64,000 nt of DNA, from positions 1-64,000 of the forward strand of contig NZ_CP067141.1 in assembly GCF_028553805.1 (NCBI RefSeq). The letters run 5' to 3'. The notes beneath the pieces were generated by a model. The model saw only the letters and a program-made list of their open reading frames with translations. It did not search any database and had not been told where the DNA came from. Numbering within the stretch: position 1 is the stretch's first letter; every line of letters starts with the position of its first letter. This document shows, piece after piece, positions 16,681 through 26,426 of the stretch. Position numbers and translations under genes: made by a program. The stretch is from Paracoccus saliphilus. Its GTDB lineage: Bacteria; Pseudomonadota; Alphaproteobacteria; Rhodobacterales; Rhodobacteraceae.

Positions 16681-18348
16681 CTAGCCGCTGCCGCGGCAGA
16701 AGCAGGCGCTGGTCACGGCAACATCCGCACGCGCCTCGGCAATGGCGAGTTTCTGCGCGATCATCGCCTGCCCGCTGCGATCCCCCTTGTGCTCGAGACA
16801 TTCCAGAAGCCCGCGCAGGGCCCAGATATTGTCCGGATGCCGGGTGCAGCGGGCGATCTGGTCGTCGAGCCCGAGATCGGCGCGATAGGCTTCTTCGGCT
16901 TGCGCGAAATGCCCCTGCTCGGCCAGAAGCGCGCCAAGCGCGTGGCGGGGCGGATGCATCCAGGCCCAGGGCTCTGTATAGGTCAGGTTGTCGTCGCGTT
17001 CGACGGCCAGGCGCAGGGCGCGGAAGGCCCGGTCGTAATTGCCCTTGCGATATTCCAGCTCGCCTTCCAGCATCGCCTCGCCGACGGCCAGCATCTCGGT
17101 CACCGGGTTGCTGAGGAAAACCGCCTCGCCGGGGATATTCGCGAGGATGTCGTGAAAACGGCGCTGCGCCATTTCGGCCTCATCGACATTGCCCAGGGCG
17201 GAATGGGCCACCCCCTTGCCGTAGGCATCCATCGCCGCGCGGATCGGGGTGCGTTCGGCGTCATGCACCTGCTCGGCGGCGATCAGGTCGGACCAGCGGC
17301 CAAAGCGGACCAGGACATGCACGCGCATCGCCGAATAGCCGTCGAGGATCGCGGCCATGAAGGGAAAGCTTTCGGCGATCAGTTCCGGGGTGGCCGTCCC
17401 GCAGATCCGGTCCGCGGCATAAAGGGCGCTGCGATACTGGCCCAGCATCATGGCCGCGAACATGTAGAGATGCAGGTCGTGGCAGCGGGCGGTGGTATAG
17501 AAGTTCCGCGCCCCGCGTTCGGCGAGATATTTGTCATCCCTCGCGACAGCGCGTTTGCTGACGGCGAGGGATTGGGCATAGTCGCCGCATTGCACATAGA
17601 TATGCGCCGGCATGTGGTGGAAATGCCCCTCGTCCTGCGCCAGGTCCCGCAGGGTATCGGCGGCCAGCAGTGCCTTTTCGGGCTCCTGCGACATTTCCAT
17701 CGCGTGCAGATACATGTGGATGATGCCGGGATGGGGCGTGGCCCCGGGGGCGGTCATGCCGCGCATGGCCCGGTCCAGCACCTCGACCGCTTCGACGATA
17801 TCCGAGCCCGGAAGGGGTGCGCCCGTCCGGATATTCCACAGCTTGCGGGGCGTGCGGGTCACGGCGGCCTCGACGAACAGCGCGGCGATGTCGAGATCAT
17901 CGGGAAAGGCGCGATGGGCCGCGCGCATCCGGTCGGTGAAATCGTCATGCCAGCGGTTGAGTTCGGCCAGCGGCGCCGGTTCGGCCTGCGGATAGCGGCA
18001 CGGGATCGCCTCGATCAGCGCCTTTTCCTGCGGCGACACCCCTGCGCTTGCCGCGACGGCCCGCGCTGCGGCGTCATGGCAGACGGGCAGGGCTTCGGCG
18101 ATCTCGGATCGCGTGAAGCGGATCCATGGCCGATTGTAGAACGGACCACTGGCATAGGCGATGCCCCACCACGCCATCGCGCAATGGGGGTCATGCTTCA
18201 GGGCCTCGCGGAAGCAGAGAACCGCCTCTTCATGGTTGTAGCCATAGGTCCAGGCCAGGCCCCGGTCGAACCATGTCCGGGCCTGCGGCGAAGAGGTGGT
18301 GACAGGTCTGCGCCAGTCATTCAGATCGAAACGGTAACCCTGTGACAT
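16681..18348 (-). CDS. Tetratricopeptide-repeat protein
   Basis: The 555-residue soluble protein contains TPR-like helical pairs throughout, such as GYNHEEAVLCFREALKHDP at the start, an MPAHIYVQCGDY segment in the middle and GHFAQAEEAYRADLGLD near the end. It has no signal peptide and no catalytic motif that I recognise. It follows the ornithine-cyclodeaminase-family gene by 13 bp on the same strand, so they share an operon. The conserved HFHHMPAHIY stretch could bind metal, but this is speculation. The function is unknown. Confidence 0.75.
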   Translation of the reverse strand: MSQGYRFDLNDWRRPVTTSSPQARTWFDRGLAWTYGYNHEEAVLCFREALKHDPHCAMAWWGIAYASGPFYNRPWIRFTRSEIAEALPVCHDAAARAVAASAGVSPQEKALIEAIPCRYPQAEPAPLAELNRWHDDFTDRMRAAHRAFPDDLDIAALFVEAAVTRTPRKLWNIRTGAPLPGSDIVEAVEVLDRAMRGMTAPGATPHPGIIHMYLHAMEMSQEPEKALLAADTLRDLAQDEGHFHHMPAHIYVQCGDYAQSLAVSKRAVARDDKYLAERGARNFYTTARCHDLHLYMFAAMMLGQYRSALYAADRICGTATPELIAESFPFMAAILDGYSAMRVHVLVRFGRWSDLIAAEQVHDAERTPIRAAMDAYGKGVAHSALGNVDEAEMAQRRFHDILANIPGEAVFLSNPVTEMLAVGEAMLEGELEYRKGNYDRAFRALRLAVERDDNLTYTEPWAWMHPPRHALGALLAEQGHFAQAEEAYRADLGLDDQIARCTRHPDNIWALRGLLECLEHKGDRSGQAMIAQKLAIAEARADVAVTSACFCRGSG

Positions 18349-18361
18349 CGCGGTTCCTGTT

Positions 18362-19366
18362 CTACTTGAATCGCAGCTTCTGGCCGATGCCCATGCCGGC
18401 GGCCTTGCCGATCATCGCGGCGCCGAGCGCGACATCGGTGCTGGACAGGCCGCGATGCCAGAAAAGGATCGTCTCGTCATCGCTTTCCCGGCCCGGTTTC
18501 AGCCCCGCGGCGACTTCGCCCATCTCGGCATAGAGGGTTTCGGGCGTCAGCTTGCCTTCATCCACATGCCGGCGGAGCGAGCCATAGGGCCGCCCGGGGC
18601 CGCATTGCCCCCAGTCATCGACGAGGATCTTGTCCATGATGTCGGTCAGGTCGAATTCGACAGCGCTCATGGTGCCATAGGGCACGACGAATGCGCCTTT
18701 TTTGATCCATTCCGTCTTGAACATCGGCTGTGGCTCGGGCAGGCGCGTTGCTTCGACCATGATGTCGGCGCCTTCGAGGCAATCCTGCCAGTTATCGGTT
18801 ACGACAATCTTCTTGCCGAGATCCCGTTCCAGCCGTTTGGCAAAGGATTCGCGGCTTTCGGGACGGCGGGAATGGACACGGATTTCCTCGAAATCGAAGA
18901 GATGATCCATGAGCCGGATATTCCAGTAAGAGGTTCCCCGCGTGCCGACATGGCCAAGGATCCTGCTGTCCTTGCGGGCCAGGTATTTCGCGCCGATCGC
19001 GGTCACGGCCCCGGTGCGCATCTCGGTGATCGCGGTCGCGTCGACGATCGCCTTGGGAACGCCGGTCTCCGGGTCGAACAGGTTCAGGACCGCCAGTTCG
19101 GATGGCAGGCCCTGCTTGTAATTGTCGACGAAATCCCCGACCACCTTGACGCCGGCCACATCGAGCGGCTTCACATAGCCCCGCAGGACATTGAAATGGC
19201 CCTTTTCCGATGTTTCGGGAACAAGGTGGACCCTGGGTTCGATCACCGTTTCGCCCCGGCCCTGTGCGGCCAGGCAGGTTTCGATGGCATCCAGGATCTC
19301 GTCATTGGTCAGGGCAAGCGCCTCGACATCCAGGGCATTGAGATAATCCATCCAGATCTCGGTCAT
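18362..19366 (-). CDS. Ornithine cyclodeaminase/mu-crystallin family protein
   Basis: The 334-residue protein has the OCD/mu-crystallin layout. A substrate region comes first (MDYLNALDVEAL, PRVHLVPE), followed by a Rossmann-type NAD(P) region around ILGHVGTRGTSYWNIRLMDHL (about residues 145-165) and EIRVHSRRPESRESF. Members are ornithine cyclodeaminases, imine reductases or amino-acid dehydrogenases. Some relatives are annotated as tyramine oxidase subunit B, so I do not assign a reaction. The glycine motif reads GTRGTS rather than GxGxQA, which may affect cofactor binding. It is first in a leftward operon with the TPR gene and has GTATATAC boxes upstream. Confidence 0.75.
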   Translation of the reverse strand: MTEIWMDYLNALDVEALALTNDEILDAIETCLAAQGRGETVIEPRVHLVPETSEKGHFNVLRGYVKPLDVAGVKVVGDFVDNYKQGLPSELAVLNLFDPETGVPKAIVDATAITEMRTGAVTAIGAKYLARKDSRILGHVGTRGTSYWNIRLMDHLFDFEEIRVHSRRPESRESFAKRLERDLGKKIVVTDNWQDCLEGADIMVEATRLPEPQPMFKTEWIKKGAFVVPYGTMSAVEFDLTDIMDKILVDDWGQCGPGRPYGSLRRHVDEGKLTPETLYAEMGEVAAGLKPGRESDDETILFWHRGLSSTDVALGAAMIGKAAGMGIGQKLRFK

Positions 19367-19434
19367 TCCAGCATTCCCTCCGCTATGTGCCGTGACGCCG
19401 GGTGGTGGCGTGGCGTTGACCCGGCCACCTTATC

Positions 19435-19452
19435 GTATATACTTATATATAC
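19435..19452. promoter_or_regulatory. GTATATAC operator pair upstream of the OCD-family operon
   Basis: GTATATAC (19435-19442) is followed after two bases by ATATATAC (19445-19452). The first box is identical to the one at 14935 in the GntR promoter. It lies about 70 bp upstream of the OCD-family start codon. Confidence 0.5.
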
Positions 19453-19557
19453 AAGCTAAAAGCCGGATTTTTCCAAGGAGTGGCGACGTGCAATATTGTC
19501 CCGGGTCCCGTAGATCGTTTCGTGACATTTCCAGGGAAAGTACCGGGCTGATACGGC

Positions 19558-20568
19558 ATGCATGAAAAACTGAACGGGCTGCGTAATGGGCTGCGCGGCA
19601 TCGCGCCCGGCCTGATGATCGCGATCTGCGTGGCGCTTGCGGCGCAGTTCCTGTCCGAACATTACGGCGTCCCGGCGATGCTGATGGCCCTGTTGCTCGG
19701 CATGACCCTTGCCTTCCTGTCCGAGACCGGGCGCTGCGTCGAGGGGATCGGGTTCTCTGCCCGGTTCCTGCTGCGCCTTGGCGTTGCGTTGCTGGGCGCG
19801 CGGATCAGCGTCAGCGCCCTGGTCGAGCTTGGCGCTGGCCTGGTCGTGCTGGTCGTGCTGGCGGTGGTCTGCACCATCCTGTTCGGCATCCTGATCGCGC
19901 GGATCATGGGCCGGGGCTGGCGCTTCGGGGTGCTGACCGGCGGTGCGGTGGCGATCTGCGGTGCCTCGGCGGCGATGGCGCTTGCGGCGGTGCTGCCCCG
20001 TAACGAGAAATCCGAACTTAACCTGACCTTCACCGTTCTAGGCGTTACGCTGCTCAGCACCTTGACGATGATCGCCTACCCGATATTGGCGGGCTGGCTG
20101 AATTTCGACGATTTCACCGCCGGGTTCTTTCTTGGCGGCACCATCCATGACGTGGCGCAAGTGGTGGGGGCTGGGTATTCGGTGTCAGAAACCGCCGGCG
20201 ATACCGCCACCCTGGTCAAGTTGATCCGCGTGGCCATGCTGGCCCCGGTCGTCGTCACGCTGGTGGCGCTGACCAATCGTCACGACGGGAAGGTCGGATC
20301 CGGGGCGTCGAAAATCGCGCTGGTGCCGCCCTTCCTGATCGGGTTCATCGCCATCGCCGGGTTGAATTCGCTCGGCCTCCTGCCCGGACCCGTGGTGGCG
20401 GTCGCCAATGACCTGTCGCGCTGGTTGCTTCTGATCGCCATTGCGGCGGTCGGCATGAAGACCTCGCTCAAGACCGTGCTGGAGATCGGACCGCAGGCGA
20501 TCATGCTGCTCGTGCTCGAGACGGCATTCATCGCCTGCTTCGTGGTCATGGGGCTTTATCTGCTGTGA
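19558..20568 (+). CDS. YeiH-family putative sulfate exporter (membrane protein)
   Basis: The 336-residue protein is made of about ten hydrophobic segments. It shows YeiH/UPF0324 hallmarks such as LRLGVALLGARIS and GGAVAICGASAAMA, and FFLGGTIHDVAQVVGAGYS in the middle. Family members are predicted inner-membrane proteins and some are linked to sulfate or taurine metabolism; transport by this protein is not proven. It is divergent from the OCD-family operon and ends at a hairpin shared with hutC. A sulfatase is encoded 13 kb away, but no direct link is visible. Confidence 0.85.
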   Translation: MHEKLNGLRNGLRGIAPGLMIAICVALAAQFLSEHYGVPAMLMALLLGMTLAFLSETGRCVEGIGFSARFLLRLGVALLGARISVSALVELGAGLVVLVVLAVVCTILFGILIARIMGRGWRFGVLTGGAVAICGASAAMALAAVLPRNEKSELNLTFTVLGVTLLSTLTMIAYPILAGWLNFDDFTAGFFLGGTIHDVAQVVGAGYSVSETAGDTATLVKLIRVAMLAPVVVTLVALTNRHDGKVGSGASKIALVPPFLIGFIAIAGLNSLGLLPGPVVAVANDLSRWLLLIAIAAVGMKTSLKTVLEIGPQAIMLLVLETAFIACFVVMGLYLL

Positions 20569-20582
20569 CCTCGGGTGGGTCT

Positions 20583-20604
20583 TGAGCCCGATTTCGCGGG
20601 CTCA
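20583..20604. terminator. Hairpin between yeiH-like gene and hutC
   Basis: TGAGCCCG (20583-20590) and CGGGCTCA (20597-20604) form an 8-bp stem with a 6-nt loop. The right arm includes the hutC stop codon. It could serve both convergent transcripts, but no T-tract follows. Confidence 0.5.
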
Positions 20605-21315
20605 GTTCGTGGTGCTCATGACATAACCCGGATGGCAGGCGATGCGGACGGTCGTTATCGGGCCCGTGTCGTTCCATGTCGTGCGATGCAGGATCAGCAA
20701 CGCCTGTCCCTTCGGGATATGAAGCAGGCGCGCATCCCGCGCATCGGCATTCTCGGCCGAGAAGGCGATATCCGCGCGCAGATAGGGGGCGTTGCGCACC
20801 AGCCATTCATTGGCGTTCTGATGGCGGAAATCGACCTTGTCGAGACCGGGCACCGAATCCGGGTTGATCCAGCGATCCTCGAACTGGAAGGCCCGGTCAT
20901 CGCCGTAATGCACGGCGCGCAGATGGATGAATTCCCGTCCGGCCGGGACGCCGATCCGCGCGGCCGTCGGATCCGGGACCGGACTGCGCCGCTGCGCGAT
21001 GACGCGATGGCTGTATTCCATCCCGGCGCGCTCGATCTGTTCGCGGATGATGGGGATCGTGAAGACCGCCTTGCGGGCGGGATTGACCGCCACCCGCGTG
21101 CCTGCCCGCCGCTTGCGGTCCAGCAGCCCCTCATCGGCCAGGAGTTGCAACGCCTTGTTGACCGTCGCCCGCGCGGCGCCGAATTCGACGGCCAGCTCGG
21201 CCTCGTCGGGAATCCGTTCGCCCTGCTGCCATTCTCGCCCGACGATGCGGCGGCGCACCTCGCCCGCGATGAGCTGCGCCTTGGGCGAGGTCAGGCCGGG
21301 TTGACGGTCGGTCAC
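20602..21315 (-). CDS. hutC: HutC, histidine utilisation repressor
   Basis: The 237-residue protein has a GntR winged helix (residues about 10-75: IPDEAELAVEFGAARATVNKAL) and a UTRA domain ending RIACHPGYVMSTTN, as in HutC. HutC normally represses hut genes and is released by urocanate. It overlaps the end of hutF by 4 bp (ATGA), so it is co-translated with hutF. Its likely operators are the two direct repeats at 22729-22741 and 22752-22764 in the hutF-hutI divergent promoter. Confidence 0.92.
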   Translation of the reverse strand: MTDRQPGLTSPKAQLIAGEVRRRIVGREWQQGERIPDEAELAVEFGAARATVNKALQLLADEGLLDRKRRAGTRVAVNPARKAVFTIPIIREQIERAGMEYSHRVIAQRRSPVPDPTAARIGVPAGREFIHLRAVHYGDDRAFQFEDRWINPDSVPGLDKVDFRHQNANEWLVRNAPYLRADIAFSAENADARDARLLHIPKGQALLILHRTTWNDTGPITTVRIACHPGYVMSTTN

Positions 21316-22676
21316 ATCCGCTCCTGCAAACGGGCGATCCGGGCCAGGTAGTCGGCACTGATCCGGTCACGGTCGATATGCCGCCCGTCGCGGACCACAT
21401 GTCGTCCCGCCGCCCAGACATCGCGGATCAATCCATCGCCGCCCGCGAAGATCAGGCTGTCCAGCATCTGGTCGCCGTCGCGCGCGACCATCACCGGGTT
21501 CTGTCGCGACACCGCGCAGAGATCGGCCCAGAGTCCTTCGCGGATCGCGCCGCTTTCGCGTCCGGCGGCACGTGCGCCGCCTTCCAGTCCGGCCTCGTAG
21601 AGCACCCGCCCGGTCGAGCGTTCGGGCTGCGCGAGGATGGCGCGGGCAGTGTCACGCAGGCGCTGGCTGTATTCCAGCGTGCGCAGTTCCTCGATCAGCG
21701 AGATACGGATATTGCTGTCCGAGCCGAAGCCGAGCCGACCCCCGGCCTCGCGCCAGATCGTGCCGTTGAAGATGCCGTCGCCAAGGCTGGATTCGGTGAT
21801 CGGGCACAGCCCCGCCACCGCGCCGGTCGCGGCCAGCCTGCGGGTTTCGTCCTCGGTCATATGGGTCAGGTGGATCAGCGTCCAGTTGTGGTCCGGGGCG
21901 TGGTTTTCCAGCAGCCACTCGACCGGGCGGCGGCCATGGGTCGCCTGCACCTCCTCGATCTCGGGAATCTGCTCGGCTAGGTGCATATGCAGGGGGCGGC
22001 CCGGACGCAGCCCGGTGCAGGCCGCCAAGCCTTCCGGGCTGACGGCGCGCAGGGAATGCGGCGCCACCCCGATTCCGGCGTCAGAGGGCAGGCCGCGCAG
22101 GCTGGCCTCGGCAGCGTCGAGCAGGCGGGCGAAGCCATCCGGGTCGGTGCCGAAACGCGCCTGTCCGGGGCCGAGCGGCCGCCCGTCGCAGCCGCCGAAC
22201 TGGTAATGCACCGGCAAGAGCGTCAGCCCGATCCCGGTCCGGCTGGCGGCAGCGGCGATTCGCTCGGACATCTCGGCGATATTGTCATAGCCCGCGCCGC
22301 CGGGGCGGTGATGCAGGTAATGGAATTCGACATTGGTGGCATAGCCCGCCTCGAGCATCTCCATCTGCACCAGCGCGGCGATGGCCTCGACATCCTCGGG
22401 GGTCAGGTGATCGAGAAAGCGGAACATGATCTGCCGCCATGTCCAGAACGTGTCGCGGGGATGGGGGCCGCGCGACTCGGACAGCCCGGCCATGGCGCGC
22501 TGGAAGGCGTGGGAATGCAGATTGGCCATCGCGGGCAGCAGCAGCTCGACCCGCTGCCCATCCGGCGCGGAATCCGTCGTGACACCGGCGATCCGGCCGT
22601 CTGGCGTCAGTTCGATCCGGGTATTGCTGGCCCATCCGCCGGGCAATAATGCGCGTTCCGCCCATAGCACAGTCAT
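21312..22676 (-). CDS. hutF: HutF, formimidoylglutamate deiminase
   Basis: The 454-residue amidohydrolase carries the metal-binding LHSHAFQRAMAG motif (about residues 55-66). It has the HMHLAEQ and GSDSNIRIS segments typical of HutF. It converts N-formimino-glutamate to N-formylglutamate and ammonia. The N-formylglutamate is then hydrolysed by HutG, encoded in the divergent operon. It is first in the leftward hutF-hutC operon. Confidence 0.95.
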   Translation of the reverse strand: MTVLWAERALLPGGWASNTRIELTPDGRIAGVTTDSAPDGQRVELLLPAMANLHSHAFQRAMAGLSESRGPHPRDTFWTWRQIMFRFLDHLTPEDVEAIAALVQMEMLEAGYATNVEFHYLHHRPGGAGYDNIAEMSERIAAAASRTGIGLTLLPVHYQFGGCDGRPLGPGQARFGTDPDGFARLLDAAEASLRGLPSDAGIGVAPHSLRAVSPEGLAACTGLRPGRPLHMHLAEQIPEIEEVQATHGRRPVEWLLENHAPDHNWTLIHLTHMTEDETRRLAATGAVAGLCPITESSLGDGIFNGTIWREAGGRLGFGSDSNIRISLIEELRTLEYSQRLRDTARAILAQPERSTGRVLYEAGLEGGARAAGRESGAIREGLWADLCAVSRQNPVMVARDGDQMLDSLIFAGGDGLIRDVWAAGRHVVRDGRHIDRDRISADYLARIARLQERM

Positions 22677-22714
22677 CTCGATCCCCTTTTTCGCCGGTCC
22701 GGGCCGGACAGTGT

Positions 22715-22764
22715 TTGACCTGTAATAGGTTTATACATATAACAGGAATAAGTTTAAACATATA
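22715..22764 (+). promoter_or_regulatory. hut divergent promoter with two HutC-type direct repeats
   Basis: TTGACC (22715-22720), a 17-bp spacer and TATAAC (22738-22743) form the predicted hutI promoter. GTTTATACATATA (22729-22741) and GTTTAAACATATA (22752-22764) are direct repeats 23 bp apart, the first overlapping the -10 box. This placement fits repression by HutC, possibly of hutF as well. Confidence 0.6.
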
Positions 22765-22797
22765 TCGCTGCCAAAAGCAATCGAAAGCGGGTGTGCC

Positions 22798-24000
22798 ATG
22801 CAACTTCTCGGGAATGCAAAGCTTGCCGTGATTGACGGTAAATCAGGGCATTACACGGTAACAGACCCGTCCACCCTTGTGATGGAGGGCGGTCGAATCG
22901 CCTGGATCGGCGACGCGGCCGCGCTTCCAAAGCGTTTCGCCGCTGCGCCTTGCCGTGATCTGGGCGGGCGGATCGTCACGCCGGGGCTGATCGATTGTCA
23001 CAGCCATATCGTCTTTGGCGGCGACCGCGCCCGCGAATTCGAGATGCGGCTGGAAGGCGCGGGTTACGAAGAGATCGCGCGGGCGGGCGGCGGCATCCTG
23101 TCGACCGTCAAGCACACCCGCGAGGCGGATGAGGCCAGCCTGCTGGCCTCGGCCCTGCCGCGCGTCGATGCGCTGCTGGCCGAGGGCGTGACCGCGCTGG
23201 AGATCAAGTCCGGCTATGGTCTGGATATCGAGACCGAGATGAAGATGCTGCGCGTGGCCCGCCGGATCGGGCAGGAGCGTCGCGTGAGCATCCGCACGAC
23301 ATGGCTGGCCGCCCATGCCCTGCCGCCGGAATACAGCGACGACCGGGCGGGCTATCTGCGCGATGTTGTCATCAAGGGCATGGATCGCGCCCATGCCGAG
23401 GGGCTGATCGACGCGGTGGACGGGTTCTGCGAAGGCATCGCCTTTACACAGGGTGAGATCGCGCAGGTCTTCGATCACGCCGCCCGCCTTGGCCTGCCGG
23501 TCAAGCTGCATGCCGAGCAATTGTCGGATCTGGGCGGTGCGGCGATGGCCGCGAAACATGGCGCGCTGTCGGCGGATCACCTGGAATATCTGGGCGCGGA
23601 TGGGATCGGGGCCATGGCCGCGTCGGGCACGGTGGCGGTGCTGCTGCCCGGCGCCTTCTATACGTTGCGCGAAACGCAATTGCCGCCGGTGCAGGCGCTG
23701 CGCGATGCCGGGGTGCCGATGGCGCTGGCCACGGATTGCAATCCCGGCTCGTCGCCGTTGAGCTCGCTGCTGCTGACCATGAACATGGCGGCGACGCTGT
23801 TCCGCATGACTCCCTCGGAATGCCTGGCGGGGGTGACCGCCCATGCCGCCCGCGCAATTGGCATGGGCGATCGCGGCGTGATCGCGGTGGGCAACCGCGC
23901 CGATCTGGCCATCTGGGACATCACCCATCTGGCCGAACTGAGCTATCGCATCGGGTTCAACCCGCTTCATGCCCGCATTTACGGAGGCGAATTTGCCTGA
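22798..24000 (+). CDS. hutI: HutI, imidazolonepropionase
   Basis: The 400-residue amidohydrolase has the metal motif [15 protein letters not shown] (about residues 64-78), then [22 protein letters not shown] and [10 protein letters not shown]. It opens imidazolonepropionate to N-formimino-L-glutamate. It is the first gene of the hutI-H-G-U operon and overlaps the start of hutH by 8 bp. Confidence 0.95.
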   Translation: MQLLGNAKLAVIDGKSGHYTVTDPSTLVMEGGRIAWIGDAAALPKRFAAAPCRDLGGRIVTPGLIDCHSHIVFGGDRAREFEMRLEGAGYEEIARAGGGILSTVKHTREADEASLLASALPRVDALLAEGVTALEIKSGYGLDIETEMKMLRVARRIGQERRVSIRTTWLAAHALPPEYSDDRAGYLRDVVIKGMDRAHAEGLIDAVDGFCEGIAFTQGEIAQVFDHAARLGLPVKLHAEQLSDLGGAAMAAKHGALSADHLEYLGADGIGAMAASGTVAVLLPGAFYTLRETQLPPVQALRDAGVPMALATDCNPGSSPLSSLLLTMNMAATLFRMTPSECLAGVTAHAARAIGMGDRGVIAVGNRADLAIWDITHLAELSYRIGFNPLHARIYGGEFA

Positions 24001-25534
24001 ACTGATCCTTGTCCCCGGTGAGACGACACTTGCCCAGCTTGAACGGATCTGGCGCGAGGGTCTGGCCGTCCGGCTGGATGACAGCGCCCGCGCGGGCATC
24101 ATGGCCTCGGCCGCGCAGATCGAGGCCGCCGCGAATGGCGATCGGCCCGTCTATGGCGTGAATACCGGTTTCGGCAAGCTGGCCTCGATCAAGATCCGGG
24201 CCGAGGATACCGCCACGCTGCAACGCAACCTGATCCTGTCGCATTGCTGCGGCGTGGGCGAGCCGGTCGAACCCGAGACCACAAGGCTGATCATGGTGCT
24301 GAAGCTTCTGTCGCTCGGGCGCGGCGCATCCGGGGTGCGCCCCGAGGTGATTGCGCTGATCGAGGGAATGCTGGCCCGCGATGTGCTGCCGGTGATCCCC
24401 GCGCAGGGTTCGGTCGGGGCCTCGGGCGATCTGGCGCCGCTGGCGCATATGGCCGCCGTGATGCTGGGCGAGGGCCGCGCCACCCATGACGGGCAGGAAA
24501 TGAGCGGCGCCGAGGCCTTGGCGGCGGCGGGACTGGCGCCGGTGGTGCTGGCCGCCAAGGAGGGGCTGGCGCTGATCAACGGCACGCAGGTCTCGACCGC
24601 TTTCGCGCTGGCCGGGCTGTTCGAGGCTTTTGCCTCGGCCCGTGCCGCGCTGATCACCTCGGCGCTGTCCACCGACGCGATCATGGGCTCGACCGCGCCT
24701 TTCCTGAACGAGATCCACCAGCTGCGGGGGCATCGCGGCCAGATCCTGTCGGCGCAGGTCATCCGGGGGCTGATGGAGGGCAGCGAGATCCGCGAAAGCC
24801 ACCGCGAGGGCGATGCCCGCGTACAGGACCCTTATTGCATCCGCTGCCAGCCACAGGTCACCGGGGCTTGTCTTGATCTGCTCTGGCAGACGGCAAGCAG
24901 CTTGCAGATCGAGGCGAATGCGGCCACCGACAACCCGCTGGTGCTGGCGGGCGAGGATCGGATCGTCTCGGGGGGGAATTTCCATGCCGAGCCGGTAGCC
25001 TTCGCCGCCGACCAGATCGCGCTGGCCATCGCCGAGATCGGCGCCATCGCGCAGCGGCGTGTCGCGCTGATGGTGGACCCGGCGCTGAGCCATGACCTGC
25101 CGCCTTTCCTGACCCCCGATCCGGGGCTGAACAGCGGGCTGATGATCGCCGAGGTCACCAGCGCCGCGCTGATGAGCGAGAACAAGCATCTGGCCAATCC
25201 CTGCAGCACCGATTCCACGCCCACCAGCGCCAACCAGGAGGATCATGTCAGCATGGCCGCCCATGGCGCGCGGCGCTTGCGGCGCATGAATGCCAACCTG
25301 TCGCAGATCATCGGCATCGAGGCGCTTTGCGCGGCGGCGGGCGTGGAATTCCGCGCGCCCCTGGCGACCTCCGCCCCGTTGCGGGCGGTGATCGGCCGGT
25401 TGCGCGAAACCATTCCGGCGCTGGAGCAGGACCGTTACCTGGCCCCCGACCTGGCCGAGGCGGCCGAGATGGTCCGCTCGGGCGCATTGGTCGCGGCAGT
25501 GCCCGCCGATATTCTGAAGGAGGTATGCCCGTGA
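23993..25534 (+). CDS. hutH: HutH, histidine ammonia-lyase
   Basis: The protein has the [14 protein letters not shown] signature whose Ala-Ser-Gly forms the MIO electrophile; with the start used here these are residues 143-145, close to their usual position in Hut[11 protein letters not shown] near the N terminus and the NPLV-type segment ([13 protein letters not shown]) are also present. It deaminates L-histidine to urocanate. I chose the TTG at 23993, preceded by GGAGG with a 5-bp gap. An ATG at 23969 lies deeper inside hutI and has no such site. The gene overlaps hutG by 4 bp or 10 bp, depending on the hutG start. Confidence 0.94.
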   Translation: MPELILVPGETTLAQLERIWREGLAVRLDDSARAGIMASAAQIEAAANGDRPVYGVNTGFGKLASIKIRAEDTATLQRNLILSHCCGVGEPVEPETTRLIMVLKLLSLGRGASGVRPEVIALIEGMLARDVLPVIPAQGSVGASGDLAPLAHMAAVMLGEGRATHDGQEMSGAEALAAAGLAPVVLAAKEGLALINGTQVSTAFALAGLFEAFASARAALITSALSTDAIMGSTAPFLNEIHQLRGHRGQILSAQVIRGLMEGSEIRESHREGDARVQDPYCIRCQPQVTGACLDLLWQTASSLQIEANAATDNPLVLAGEDRIVSGGNFHAEPVAFAADQIALAIAEIGAIAQRRVALMVDPALSHDLPPFLTPDPGLNSGLMIAEVTSAALMSENKHLANPCSTDSTPTSANQEDHVSMAAHGARRLRRMNANLSQIIGIEALCAAAGVEFRAPLATSAPLRAVIGRLRETIPALEQDRYLAPDLAEAAEMVRSGALVAAVPADILKEVCP

Positions 25535-26325
25535 ATCCCGTCGACATTATCCAGGGCGACAGCCCGATCATCCTGGGCCTGCCCCATAGTTGCGGCTATC
25601 TGCCCGAGGATATCCGCGCCAAGCTGAACACGAGCGGGCAGGTTCTGGCCGATACGGATTGGCATGTACACCGTCTCTATGACGGGCTTCTGCCCGGCGC
25701 GACCACGGTGCGGGCGCGGTTTCACCGCTATGTCATCGACGCCAATCGCAGCCCTGACGATGCCAGTCTCTATCCCGGGCAGAACACCACCGGGCTTGTG
25801 CCGCTGACCGATTTCGACGGCGAGCCGATCTGGACCGAGGCGCCCGGCCCCGAGGAGATCGCCGAACGCAAGGCGCGTTTCCATGCCCCCTATCACGCCG
25901 CGCTCGCCGCTGAAATCGAGCGGGTGCGGGCGAAACATGGCGTGGCGATCCTGTATGACTGCCACTCGATCCGCAGCGAGATCCCGTTTCTCTTCGAGGG
26001 CAGGCTGCCGGATTTCAATATCGGCACGAATATGGGTGCGAGCTGCGATCCGCGCATCGAGGCCGCCGCACGCGAGGTCGTTGAAGCTACTGGCCTGAGT
26101 TGGGCCGTGAATGGCCGCTTCAAGGGGGGCTGGACGACGCGGCATTACGGCCAGCCCGCGCTTGGTGTTCACGCCATCCAGATGGAACTCGCTCAATCGA
26201 CGCATCTGGTGACGGAGACCCCGCCCTTTGATTACGACGAAGGAAAGGCCGAGGCATTGCGGGATCCCCTGCGCGAGATCCTGGTCCGGTTGGCCGCGTT
26301 GGCGCCGATGCTGCTGGCCGAATAG
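25531..26325 (+). CDS. hutG: HutG, N-formylglutamate deformylase
   Basis: The roughly 264-residue protein belongs to the N-formylglutamate amidohydrolase family ([14 protein letters not shown] near the N terminus, [17 protein letters not shown] in the middle). It releases glutamate and formate and completes the five-step pathway with HutF. GTG 25531 is preferred because AAGGAGGT lies 6 bp upstream and GTGA overlaps the hutH stop; ATG 25525 sits too close to the same site. A short repeat element follows 2 bp after the stop codon. Confidence 0.92.
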   Translation: MNPVDIIQGDSPIILGLPHSCGYLPEDIRAKLNTSGQVLADTDWHVHRLYDGLLPGATTVRARFHRYVIDANRSPDDASLYPGQNTTGLVPLTDFDGEPIWTEAPGPEEIAERKARFHAPYHAALAAEIERVRAKHGVAILYDCHSIRSEIPFLFEGRLPDFNIGTNMGASCDPRIEAAAREVVEATGLSWAVNGRFKGGWTTRHYGQPALGVHAIQMELAQSTHLVTETPPFDYDEGKAEALRDPLREILVRLAALAPMLLAE

Positions 26326-26327
26326 TT

Positions 26328-26393
26328 GCGTCCCGCGATGGCCGGGGGCGCTTCGCCCCCCGGATCCCCAGAGGATATTTGCGTGAAGAAGAA
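26328..26393 (+). repeat. Palindromic 3'-end repeat, copy 4 (short form)
   Basis: It runs from GCGTCCCGCGATGGCCGG through GGGGGCGCTTCGCCCCC to GAGGATATTTGCGTGAAGAA. It lies between hutG and hutU within an apparent operon, starting 2 bp after the hutG stop codon. Confidence 0.9.
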
Positions 26394-26426
26394 ATACAGG
26401 TTTTCCGATCTGCTTGGGAGCAAGAC

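Noticed and set aside
16135-18345. A 736-codon plus-strand frame over the TPR gene
   Set aside because: Low-complexity antisense translation; the minus-strand TPR protein explains this DNA. The frame also runs through a repeat element and the end of the PhnD-like gene.
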